From Arachis hypogaea (Eukaryota > Streptophyta > Magnoliopsida > Fabales > Fabaceae), in NCBI RefSeq assembly GCF_003086295.3, contig NC_092044.1:3932843-3996842 (forward strand): a DNA stretch of 64,000 nt, given 5' to 3'. This document shows positions 53,476 through 63,753 of this stretch, piece after piece. How positions within the stretch are numbered: the first letter of the stretch is position 1; each line of letters opens with the position of its first letter. Under the pieces are notes generated by a model that was given only the letters and a program-made list of their open reading frames with translations, ran no database searches and was not told the origin of the DNA. Both the position numbers and the translations under genes were made by a program.

Positions 53476-54067
53476 TAGACGATAAGAATAACTTAGAGTA
53501 ATAACAATTAATAAATTATTAAAAGAATAATATAATAGAATGAGTATATGAAAAATATTATAAAAAATTATAAATTGTACCTTAAAAGGATCAACTTCAA
53601 TAAAAAACGAAGAATATATTCTTATTCTATGAAGTCGTAAAAAAATACTAAATATAAAATTATGAGTTGACTCTCAAATTTAGATTCATGTACCACAGAA
53701 AAACACTATTTATAGACCTTAGTAAAACAAAAATAAATATGTAAATTACTTATTATTAAGGAAATTTTTTATTATGTACAGTAATTACGCATTATAATTG
53801 ATAAGTAGTTTAATAGTGCATTAAATATTGATTTGATATAATTATAATAAAGATATGTTCCTAAATTAGTATAATTATATATTATTTATTAAATATTAAT
53901 TATAATATAATAATATAATTATAATAAAGGTATTTTTTATAAAATAATTTAAAATAGATGAAAAATTTCATTCGTTTTGGAGGGAAAACAGACTCACGAG
54001 AGATTGACACATCACCTTTATTAGTTGGGGAAAAACCCAACTTTAGTATATTAAGTAGATAGATAGA

Positions 54068-54318
54068 TAACAATTGTTATGAATATTTATTAATTAATTA
54101 TTATCCATGTTCCAGCACTATACAAATACAAATATTAAACTAAAGCAAAGAACATTGTTACTTTATTATTATTTGTGCTCTGCAAATGCAAAACACTTGA
54201 GATTCCTTTTGCTTGAGAAAACCCAGAGATCTGAATACATTATATCGATCTAGCTACAACAACTTCTCTCAACCCCTTTCATTCCTTTCTCATCATCTGC
54301 TGCGCTTGATTTAGAATC
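54068..54318 (+). promoter_or_regulatory. Upstream region and 5' leader of the NB-LRR gene
   Basis: About 250 bp between the Helitron end and the ATG at 54319. The last 100 bp is CT-rich (CAACTTCTCTCAACCCCTTT at about 54259-54278), as is common in plant leaders. A TATACAAATA-like motif lies near 54119. If the Helitron call is right, the insertion lies about 250 bp upstream of the start codon and is part of the promoter neighbourhood. Confidence 0.45.
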
Positions 54319-57300
54319 ATGGCTTCAAAACTTGAAGGTGGAGCTTATCTCTCTTCTTTTGTTGATGCTGTTTCAAAGAAGTTGTCTTCAATACTTGAAG
54401 ATGATGACTTTGTCCTCCAAGGAAACCACTCTGCTCGGAAGTTGCTTGAAAAGTTGGATGATTATCTGTGTGATGTTGAACCTGTGCTTGAGGATGCTGA
54501 GCTGAAGCAGTTCGGTAACGATAGAGTGAAGAAGTGGCTTGTTGATCTCCATGATGCTCTCTACATGGCTGATGACTTCCTCGATGAACTCTCCACTAAA
54601 GCTGCCACTGCCACTCCAAGGGATACAGGTAACTCTTCTCCCTGGTCTCACTCTGTTGATTCAACTATTGAAGATAATGATGTCAATATCATCGAAAAAA
54701 TAGTTGGCACACTAGAGTTTCTTGTAGGGCGAAAAGATAAACTTGGTTTGATAAAGAGTGCCAAGTTGGACACATCATGGAGAATCCCATCCACATCTCT
54801 TGTTGTGAGTTCTGAAATATTTGGTCGGGACGAAGACAAGGAGAACATAACCAAATTGCTGTTAGATGATACCTGTGATGCCGAATCACCTGTGACTGTG
54901 ATTCCCATTGTAGGTATGGGTGGAATAGGAAAAACTACTTTGGCTCAATTGGTTTACAATGATATCAAAGTCGTGGCAAAATTTGAGACTAGAGCATGGG
55001 TGTGTGTTGCTGAAAATTCTGACCCTGTTAATGTTACCAGGACAATAGCAGGGGAAATAGATTTTCCTCCCTGTAACATGGATAACTTTGATTCACTTCA
55101 GACTGATTTGAAAATGAAGTTGACAGGAAAGACATTTTTAGTTGTTTTAGATGATGTCTGGCAAGATCAACGAAAAACATGGGAGGATTTTCTGAAACCT
55201 TTTCAACATGGGAGTAATGGAAGTAAGATTCTCCTTACAACCCGTAGTGAAAAGGTTGCTTCTGTGTTCGCAACTAACAATCTACATTATCGACTAAGTT
55301 TATTGTTGGAGGAAGATTGTTGGTCGGTGTTTTTGAAGCATTCATCTATTTCTACTAATTCTAAACAATATACAACTCTAGAACCAATTGGTAGAAAAAT
55401 TGTTGAAAAGTGTAAGGGGCTACCTTTGGCTGTGAAAACACTTGGAGGTTTATTGCGCAATAAGTATTATGAAGGGGACTGGGAAAATATACTTGAAAGT
55501 GAAATCTGGGAACTCTCGGAAGATGATAGTAAGATTGTTCCTGCATTAAGAGTTAGCTATCACTACCTCCCTTCGCATTTAAAGAGGTGTTTTGTTTATT
55601 GCTCGTTATATCCTGAGGATTATGAATTTGACAAAGATGAATTAATTCTATTATGGATGACAGAAGATCTTTTACAAGCAAAGGGAAACAACAGATTAGA
55701 AAATATTGGTTGTGCATATTTTGATGAATTAGTTGCAAGGTCATTTTTTCAACCTTCTAGTACCAATAAAAAGTTATTTGTAATGCATGATCTCATACAT
55801 GATCTAGCAATATTTATTGCTGGGAAATTCCATTTCCACCTCAATGAATGGGAAAATCTACACATGATAGACATCAAAACTCGTCATCTGTTGGTTACTG
55901 AATATAAGGGTAGCTTCCACTTATTTCAAGAAGCCTATAATAGAGCAGTACACATGAGAACATTTTTAGATCTGTCTGTGTTTGACAGTTTTCAATCAAT
56001 TGATATTGAAAGCAATCCTTGGTTATTACAACAAACGATTGAGAGTTTTGTCATTTTATTCATTTACTATAGAGTCATTGCCTGATTCAATAGGTGAATT
56101 AATTCATTTGCGTTATTTGAATCTCTCTCGCACACCTATTGTGGCATTATCTGAGTCAATATGTAAATTATACAATCTCCAAACCTTGAAGTTGAGGAAT
56201 TGCACAAAACTAGAGATGCTTCCAAGCTGCATGCATGATCTTGTGAACCTGCGCCACCTTGATATTCGAGGTGCTTCTTGTCTGAAAGAGATGCCGAAAA
56301 GAATGAGCAAGTTAAAGCATCTAAACTTCTTAAGCTACTATATCGTCGGCACGCAAGAAGAGAATGGGATAAGAGAACTGGGAACGCTGGACAATCTTCA
56401 TGGCTCATTTTGCATTTCCAAGTTGGAGAACGTCAAGAATAGTGGTGAAGCTTTGGAGGCAAAAATGGGTAACAAGAAGCACATCAACACCTTAAAATTG
56501 AAATGGGTTCCAGATGGTGACATTGATGATGTTCAAACTGAGAGAGATATACTTGACAAGTTACAACCTCATCCAAACTTGGAAAAGTTATCAATTGAGG
56601 GTTATCGGGGTGAAACATTCCCAGATTGGTTAGGCCTTTCTTGCTACTCCAATATGACCAAATTGAGTCTGGATCGTTGTATGAATTGTTATGAGCTTCC
56701 TTCATTGGGACAGTTACCCTCTTTACAGCATCTGGAGTTTTCTGATCTTGATGGGTTGGAGAAAATTGGTTTAGAGTTTTACAACAAAAACAATGCATCA
56801 TTTCAGCAGGAAACGCCCTTCAAATGTCTTGAAACTCTGAAAATTGTAAATATGTCTCGTTGGCGGGAATGGCATTTTCCTGACGAGTTTGATGGTTTTC
56901 CCAAGCTTAGAATCCTTTCAATAAAAAGTTGTCCGGTGTTAAAGGGAGATCTGCCTGCTCACCTTCCGGCTCTGGAGGAACTTACCATTGTTGAATGCGA
57001 AGAGCTTGCATGTTCGCTGCCGAGGGCTCCCAACCTTCACCAAATACATGTAAAGGGTAATAGGTCTTCTACATATTCGACACGAGGGCACAAGGTGGTA
57101 ATTGAAGAAACCCAGCTGGCGAAATCCGTTATGGAGTGTCTACCCCACATCCAACCGGCACTTATCCAACATCTGGAAATCAGTAACGTTTGGTCAGCGA
57201 TATCAATTTCAGAAGATTATTTGCCCGCTTCGTTACAGTCTCTGGAAATCTTTTATTGTTCAAAATTAACATTTTCAGAGCAACTGCAACACAAGTCGCT

Positions 57301-58261
57301 AACGAAGATATCTGTAGTGGGGTGTCATTCACTGAAGTTGCTTCCATTGTGGGACTTTCCAAATCTCAAGAATCTCAAAGTCAGTGTATGCCAAAGCATG
57401 GAGTATGTTGAGGTGCCACACGCTCTTCCGAGTCTCCGTTATATGTGCATCTCCGGCTGCCCCAGTTTAGCATCCTTGCCGGCGCTAGGGCTGGCTGCGC
57501 CGCACCTAGAGGAGCTGGATATACGCAATTGCCCTAAAATCGATTGTTTTGTTGAAGAGTGCCTCCCGCCGAGTTTGGAAAAAGTTGTAGTCATTGGGTG
57601 CGAGAAACTAGCGAGGTGGATAACATCAAAGGGTTTGCAGAGTGAAGGCCTTACCCATCTTTGGCTTGGTGGATGCTTCGATGTAAATTCGTTCCCAAGA
57701 GAGGGTTGCCTTCCTTCTTCTCTTGAGTCTCTAGAATTGTGGAACTTTCCAAATCTGGAGACGCTTGACAGCAAGGGGCTTCACCATCTTGCCTCCCTCA
57801 AAAGGTTAGCAATTGGTGACTGTAGAAAGCTTGAGAATGTTACAGAAGAACATTTGCTTGCCTCCATAGCAAATATCTACATTGGGGAAGAATGTCCTTT
57901 GAGGCGTAAGCTGGAAGAGATGGAGCACCCACCGATTCAATTTGTTTGTTACAAATGCGGTAAGTGTTTTTGCTCTGATCTTCCCTATAAAACTCGGGAC
58001 ACTCCAATTTCAATGCTAATTGTTTGCATCACCATTTTAATTCTCTTGTTTGATCTACCTTTTTCACTCACAAGTTTTACTTTTAAAATAAAAAGTTCTT
58101 ATAGGTGCCAATTTTTTTCACTATTTTAAGGATAATAAACTAGATGCTTAGAAAAGAACAAAAAACAAAACTTTTTCATGATCGCTTCTTTCTTGCTTAC
58201 AGTATTTGTATGGTCTATTGCAGACTCGGATTACTCTGATGATGATTACTGTTACGATTGA
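54319..58261 (+). CDS. CC-NB-LRR disease-resistance-like gene with a 1-nt frameshift
   Basis: An intracellular immune receptor of the CC-NB-LRR (RPP13/R13-like) class; the NB-ARC acts as an ATP/ADP switch and the LRR contributes to recognition. Order: coiled-coil Rx_N domain (about residues 1-110, with EDAELKQF and a DDFLDEL-type motif), P-loop GMGGIGKTT (about 198-206), kinase-2 [58 protein letters not shown] in VMHDLIHDLA, then LRRs. At about 56032-56036 an extra A shifts the frame, giving a stop at 56083-56085 after 588 codons; the LRR frame continues open to 57959. A GTAAGT donor at 57960 and CAG acceptor at 58221-58223 join a short last exon (58224-58261) coding DSDYSDDDYCYD. The pseudogene at 4886 keeps the ancestral frame at the lesion. 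As it stands the gene encodes only CC-NB-ARC with a short tail. Confidence 0.9.
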
Positions 58262-58289
58262 TTTTGATTTTACACCATTGTATTTGAAT

Positions 58290-58600
58290 GAGAGGGGTCA
58301 AAGGCATGCGGGTGCACAGATACTTCTTGAAATGGATTATTTTTCTAAGTGGTTTGGACATGTGAGAAGAAAACTGATAGAACACCCAGTCAGAACTCAG
58401 AAGGGTGGATGAGATGGAAGATGGACAAGAGGTGACAAGCAGAGAAAGACCTAAGAAGACCATTCATAAGGTGGTCAAACGAGATCTACGTGTAAACAGT
58501 CTCTCTGTAGACATGATACATGACAGAACTCAATGACATCATTTGATTCATGTAGCCGACCCCACCTAGTGGGACAAGGCTTTGTTGTTGTCATCTTGAG
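58290..58600 (+). mobile_element. 5'-truncated RTE-type LINE, 3' end
   Basis: Encodes in pieces the C-terminus of an RTE-type LINE polymerase: KWFGHVRRKLIEHPVR (about 58348-58395), then after a stop, in another frame, SRERPKKTIHKVVKRDLRVN and HDRTQ-like sequence, then H-V-A-D-P-T. The non-coding tail CCCCACCTAGTGGGACAAGG followed by CTTTGTTGTTG ends at about 58592. RTE LINEs are often inserted as short 3' fragments like this. It lies just after the last NB-LRR exon, in its 3' flank, and would be lost in the 2-kb deletion seen in the pseudogene copy. Confidence 0.8.
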
Positions 58601-59535
58601 CACTTAAGAGTTAAGAGACAAGTGGTAGATTTTGAAAGCTCTTCAATCTGTTTAGTATATTTTTAATTTGATTTAATTTTCCGTAAAACATTGGTCTAAA
58701 CCTAGATATTATTTAATGCCAAGATTCTATGTTTTTCAGCATATTCTTGCATTGGTTCTTCCAGATTTGCGCTCATGGAATTCTAATATCCTAATGTGTT
58801 GCTCATCTGACTTTTATCATCGGGTGGGGTGTGTGGTTATGCAAAAACCGAATGTTAGTATCCCAATATCTTTCTATATGTTAATATCTATAATCTCTAA
58901 TATACTCATAGTCATAGGGTGTTCAATAACTTACTGGAAATCACCACTCGTTTGTGTTCCTCAGGGTTTTTTTTTTGGAGTAATCCACACCAATACAATC
59001 ACGCCAATGTTGGGAGTTGCCCCAAAATAATGTTAATTTTTCCTTTTAACTCCAAAACCATATGTCTGAGTATATACTTGATCCAAATCATGGTATACCA
59101 AAATGGGGAAACAAACTTTCAAGTTTCTGATGTTGTGAAGGAAAAAAGGTGAGGAAAGAGGATTGTTTTTGCTGCAACAATCAGACAAAAGCTGTTGTTC
59201 TTTTTTTCAATTAATGATACTAGTTTGATAATTTTTTCAACTAAAAGTTTGTAATTGGGAAAATTTATTACCTTAGCAAAACTTCAATAGGATTCTCTTT
59301 CTCTATCTCGATAGTGGAATTTGTCCTCTTTGTTAATCTGTTTTATATTAAAATGTTTCAACAATTACGATAATATAATCTTTATATCAAGTATAACAAC
59401 AACAATTTACTAATTGTATTAGTCTTTTTAATAAACTAAGAACGAACTAAAAAAGAGGAAAAGAAGAATCTTTGAACGGAAAATTTTTAAGATACAAATA
59501 TGCAAATGACAACAATAATAAACTTATGTACATAT
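58601..59535. other. 3' flank of the NB-LRR gene and spacer
   Basis: 58695-58890 is homologous to the 3' end of the pseudogene at 6667-6840, showing that the NB-LRR duplication included at least 600 bp of 3' flank. The remainder is AT-rich, with no recognisable gene. Confidence 0.6.
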
Positions 59536-59539
59536 TTCT

Positions 59540-60760
59540 GAATCAGATTTCATGGTGGCTGACTTGTGGAAAGGGGTGTCTTGGGAGGTTGATAGTCTTA
59601 CCACGCCTATTCCGCATGAGATTAAGCAGTTTATTTGTGGTCTGAGATATCCTAGTTCGACTGAGTTGGAGCCACAGTGGGAGTGGTGGCCTGCAGCATC
59701 AAAAAAGTATAGTGCAAGGGAGGGTTACAGATGGTTATTAAAGAAAGCATTAAATTGGAATGCCAATAGTAATTGGAACTGGTTGTGGAACACAAACATT
59801 CCAGAGAAGTTCAAATTTACTATGTGGCTTGGCTTACATGATGCTCTACCAACTGAGACCTTTCGATTCAAGCGGCATTTAGCTTCTTCAGATATGTGTA
59901 AGAGATGTAACAAGGCGCAGGAGACTATGGAGCATTGCCTTAGAGACTGTGAACGATCAAAGGCAATTTGGTATATGTTGGATCCTAGTATCCTGGACTC
60001 GACGACTGGTACTGCTCTTGAAGAGTGGTTTCGGAAGGCCTTGGCTAACAATGAGGCGTCCTTTGGTGCAGGACTTTGGTGGGTATGGAGACATAGGTGC
60101 AATGACATATTCAATACTGACAACCCTTGGACAGACCACAAGGTTGTTGCCTTGGCCAGAATTACCGCCAAGGACTTACAGGTTTACAGGAATCGAAGCA
60201 ATGCCTTTAGGTCTCTCCGAAATTGCCTGTGTTGGGAACCACCGGTAGGTAATAGTTTTAAAGTTAATTGTGATGCAAGCTTGTATATGGATTCAAATTT
60301 AGCGGGATTTGGGGGTATTATTAGAGATTCTAAGGGAGATTGGATCTCGGGCTGCTCTGGAAGCATTCCCCCTTGGTCTATAATCAGATGTGAATTATTT
60401 GCTGCTTGGAGGGGGCTGGTTTTAGCTTGGGATTGCGGTTTGAGGGATATTATATGTGAAACGGATTGCCTTGACATTCTGCCCATCATGCATGAGCTTA
60501 CAAGTGGGTATTCATCTGAAGTAACAGATTTGGTTCACAAGATTCAGGAGCTTTTATCTCGTCCTTGGCTTGTTCACGTTGAATGGGTGTCCCGAGAAGC
60601 AAATAGAGCTGCGGATTGGATGGCTAAATATAGTGCCAAGAATAACTCTAATCATGTTATTTGGTCTGAGCCTTGTGTTGATCTTCAACGAATCATCCGC
60701 TCGGATTTAGGATAGTTTTTGCTTTGTTTCTTTCCTTGTTTAGACACCAAAAAAACATCA
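59540..60760 (+). mobile_element. 5'-truncated L1-type LINE, zinc-finger and RNase H end
   Basis: Only the C-terminal part of an L1-like plant LINE pol is present; the endonuclease and reverse transcriptase are missing. It ends after the stop codon with a T-rich segment and a short A-run (CACCAAAAAAAC at about 60747-60758) that may be the remains of the poly(A) tail. The end lies inside or directly after the last exon of the minus-strand receptor kinase gene. No target duplication was identified with confidence. Confidence 0.85.
59552..60715 (+). CDS. LINE pol C-terminus: zf-RVT and RNase H domains
   Basis: 387 open codons. The first part is the zinc-binding reverse-transcriptase-associated domain (YSAREGYRWLLKK, WLWNTNIPEKFKF, then C-K-R-C with H-C-L-R-D-C) at about residues 53-145. 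The second is an RNase H-like domain (from about residue 237), in which all four catalytic acids can be placed: VNCDAS (Asp 241), IRCELFAAW, CETDCL and ANRAADWMAK. In the element it would degrade the RNA strand of the hybrid. The true start is missing because of the 5' truncation, so the first Met is not a genuine translation start. The frame is surprisingly intact for a dead element, which suggests a fairly recent insertion. Confidence 0.85.
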   Translation: MVADLWKGVSWEVDSLTTPIPHEIKQFICGLRYPSSTELEPQWEWWPAASKKYSAREGYRWLLKKALNWNANSNWNWLWNTNIPEKFKFTMWLGLHDALPTETFRFKRHLASSDMCKRCNKAQETMEHCLRDCERSKAIWYMLDPSILDSTTGTALEEWFRKALANNEASFGAGLWWVWRHRCNDIFNTDNPWTDHKVVALARITAKDLQVYRNRSNAFRSLRNCLCWEPPVGNSFKVNCDASLYMDSNLAGFGGIIRDSKGDWISGCSGSIPPWSIIRCELFAAWRGLVLAWDCGLRDIICETDCLDILPIMHELTSGYSSEVTDLVHKIQELLSRPWLVHVEWVSREANRAADWMAKYSAKNNSNHVIWSEPCVDLQRIIRSDLG

Positions 60761-63454
60761 TTATGGAACTAGCCAAGGAGCTGCTTTCTGACTCTGTAGC
60801 CAAACTCATAGTCATGGTTTCGCAACTGTTATGTTTTCGAGCCAACTCCATAGCCAAACATTCCTTTAGCTCGGTCACAATATCAGTCATGTATGGTCTT
60901 TTGGAGGATTTATTGGACACAGAAGCCATTGCTATTTCAACAGCTCTCCAAACAGAACTACTCTCAAAATCTCCTTGTAATCTTGTATCAACAATACATT
61001 TTACATCACCTTTTGCAAGCATAGATTTAACCCACTCACTTATGTGAATTTTCCCCTCAACCGCTTTAAGTATTGCTGGTTTACCTGTGATTATCTCCAA
61101 TAAAACTACCCCAAAACTATAAACATCACTTTTCTCTGTTAGCCTATTTGATACTTGGTACCTGCACCAAAGACCATATAGTTTGATTCAGTTCATTCTC
61201 ACTCTCTCAATACAACTTCTCCAAGAGATGTGCACTCATACTATTTTTGAGATAGAAATATAAAATTTGTTTCTAAGAAATATAATTTAAAAGCAGTGCC
61301 AAGTACTTACTCTGGATCCAAGTAACCAGGAGTCCCCGCAATGACAGTTGTTACATGTGTGCCGCCGTCAACCGGAAAGCTTCTGGACAGACCTAAGTCT
61401 GACATTTTCGCTTGGAAATTTTCATTTAGTAAAATGTTTGTACATTTCACATCTCTGTGGATTATTGGTGGCTTACAACCGTTATGTAGATATTCAAGTC
61501 CTAGATTAAAACATTTTGGCATATATAAATGAAACAGATAAAATGATTTAAGGAAAATTCAGTTAGTTTTGAATTTTGATTCTAACCTTGGGCTGCATCC
61601 ATAGCTATAGTGAGCCTTTCTTCCCAATTGAACAACCTTGTCCTGCTATTTTTCTCTACAGAATCATAATTACGTGCTTTCTAAATCCTTTATCATTTAA
61701 TTTAGTTAATCCTGGAAGAAAATAATTAATAGGTTGTTAACATACCCAAAAGATGTTCTTCTAAGTTGCCATTTTCCATATATTCATAGATGAGTGCTAT
61801 GTTGGTTTCTTCGTTGCAATATCCAATGAGGGAAGTTAGATTCCTATGATGAACCCTCATCAAAATATTAACCTATAATTCAATGTCACTTTTCATTACA
61901 AGAAGCTAAAACTATGAGATTAGAAGCTACTAAGCAAAGAATAGTTATCACTTGCCTCTGCTAGAAATTGCTGATATCCTTGTACTGATGATTGCGAAAG
62001 CATCTTGACAGCTACTTGAATGTCATCAATAATGCCATAGTAAACTGTTCCAAATCCACCTCTACCGAGGACTCTTTCGAAATTATTGGTCATGTTAGAT
62101 ACTTCATTGAATGAATACCGTCTTCTCTTAGATTCCAACTGTGATCCAGTTTGATCACTAAACTCCTTATGAACTTTGAAATAATCTGTTATTGTATCCA
62201 AAAAGAAAAACATGTATGTTACAACAAGATCAGAATGTGTTTCATTAATTAGACTTTAAATATTGTAAATGGTAGTTTGAAGTATTGTTTATTTTACTTT
62301 TTGGCTTTCTCTTTTTGATGTAAATGATGTTAACTGTTGCAAGAACTAACAGCAGGAGCACCAAAATTGCAGAAATAGATGCTAGTACATAAATAACTCT
62401 GTTATTTTTCTTGCTTTTATCCTTTGTCTGTTGGTCACAAAGAGCAGATTCACATAGCAGATTTGGATTTTGCCCCAACCTAGCATCACATCATTCAGTA
62501 ACGAGAATTAAGTCAGAACGAAAAGCTACACTTGCATTCTTCGGTTGGAGATTCTTACTTTCAAGTTTCTATGTGTCATGACTTAAAAGTTTTTTCGGTA
62601 TAATATAAAAGGAAAAAAGATAACAATAATGAAATCAAGATATTGTTGCTGATTCATGGCATCAAATTGAATAAGAATAAGATGCACACCTTAGCAATAG
62701 TGCTCCTTCACTTGATCTTTGGATGAGTGCATTCGGAACTTGACCTGTGAGGTTGTTATTATGCAAGTTTCTACAAATGAAAACTCATCAGCTTCTTATA
62801 TATTGCCTTATAACAAGTCTAATTATATACGTAAGATAAATTCTCCTATTTATATTTTATTTGAATATAGAGTATCATGTTTGAATTAAATTTTAAATAA
62901 ATAACTTATTATACGATTTTCATCCTCACAGGACTATAAAACTTGAAAACTATATACAAATGCATGGAGAAATATGGGATAAACTTACAGGACTCTAAGT
63001 GATGGCAGGTCTGCCAGAAAATCAGGTATCTCCCCGTTTAAGCTATTATTTGATAAATCCCTGACATCACAAACACAAATCACTACAAACCTTGGTTGAA
63101 TCGTTGAGTATATTAAATAAATGAGCTGAGTTAGTTACTCACAAGGACTCTAAGTCAGTAAGCTTGGAGATATAAGATACAATTTGTCCCGTTAGTCCAC
63201 TAGAAGACAAATTCCTGAATGCATTTCCAAAGATACTCTCAACTTAAGAATATATACATCATTTTTGTGAGGATGAATTCAATTGTTGTACAAAAAATTG
63301 GTAGTTAATAAATAAACTTACAAGGCTGTGATTTTTAAAGTACCAACGGAACTACAATTTAGACCGTCCCACTTGTATGCTACAGGGGCACATGGATCTC
63401 CTTGCCAATTTTTTGACACCTTATAAGCAATCTTGATATTTCTCATAGCATCAA
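60693..63454 (-). CDS. Second malectin/LRR receptor kinase, 3' part, partial at window edge
   Basis: Paralog of the gene at 35645-45725 on the opposite strand. Exons from 5' to 3': 63454-63322, 63214-63143, 63060-62989, 62770-62690, 62479-62298, 62185-61956, 61872-61746, 61655-61587, 61500-61311 and 61161 down to about 60693. Lengths match the paralog closely (72, 72, 81, 127, 69 and 190 nt exactly). They encode the LRRs, transmembrane helix ([20 protein letters not shown]) and a kinase with GRGGFG, VAVKML, HRD (IIHRDVK) and DFG changed to D-L-G ([10 protein letters not shown]). The signal peptide and malectin-like exons lie beyond 64000. The exon-6 donor at 61955-61954 is GC. The last exon reads into the L1 LINE ([17 protein letters not shown]), so the natural C-terminus is probably replaced. 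DFG-to-DLG may reduce catalytic activity. Confidence 0.88.
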
Positions 63455-63594
63455 CTGCCATTTTATTTTGATAAACACCAGTTCAAAAGAATTTTAACTT
63501 ATAAGCCATTCTATACATATATAGATGAGAATGGAAATTAAGGAGTATGCTTAGAAAAATAGAATCAGGCAACTACTGGTTATGGTATTGAGGA

Positions 63595-63753
63595 GTGCTA
63601 GGGGGACATCAATTTTTGTGATTTGTAGCCATCAAATAGCCATCAATGACGATTTTAATGGTGTGAGATTTGTTTGAGATTTCATCTAATGGCTCACTCT
63701 TCTTTGCTGGTTACATGCTGGCCAGAATTTAATAAAGTTGCTGGCTCCTATAC
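63595..63753. repeat. Candidate short MITE in an intron of the second receptor kinase
   Basis: 159 bp with imperfect inverted ends: GTGCTAGGGGGACATCAATT at the left and, on the opposite strand at the right, GTATAGGAGCCAGCAACTTT. No clear target duplication was seen, so the superfamily is open. It lies upstream of the exon ending at 63454, in an intron of the minus-strand kinase gene. Confidence 0.45.

Larger units (their letters stand above)
50200..53950. repeat. Dispersed AT-rich direct repeat family inside the Helitron candidate
   Basis: Two repeat types recur in the same orientation. One (TTAATTATATGCCAATATTT, then a GATATATAAATATATATAATATTATTG stretch) occurs at about 50217-50300 and 51993-52080. 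The other (TTGATATAATTATAAT, then CATTATTTATGAGCTAATTA-like sequence) occurs at about 50998-51080, 52110-52180, 52340-52420 and 53830-53920. The spacing is irregular, so this is not a tandem array. Confidence 0.7.
49416..54067 (-). mobile_element. Probable nonautonomous Helitron carrying a B3 pseudogene
   Basis: Read on the minus strand, the element begins after A at 54068 with TC (TCTATCTATCTACTTAATAT), then CTAAAGTTGGG, TTTTTCCCCAACTAATAAAG and GTGATGTG, a typical plant Helitron 5' end. The 3' end has the hairpin CGTGC-ATA-GCACG at about 49429-49441, followed by GGGTAATTACACTCG and then T: this is close to the Helitron hairpin plus CTAGT end, with CTAG changed to CTCG. No target duplication is expected for Helitrons. 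No Rep/helicase coding sequence was seen, so it would be nonautonomous. The interior is AT-rich, with repeated 85-bp units, microsatellites and a B3 pseudogene in the same orientation. Confidence 0.6.

Noticed and set aside
57190..57774. Open frames on other frames and strands within the NB-LRR LRR region.
   Set aside because: They lie inside a continuous LRR coding frame and have no motif of their own.
55982..58129. Separate gene starting at an ATG-like codon at 55982, with a 715-codon product.
   Set aside because: It is the continuation of the NB-LRR after a 1-nt frameshift; its first 20 codons overlap the upstream frame and have no LRR similarity, and its last part is intron.
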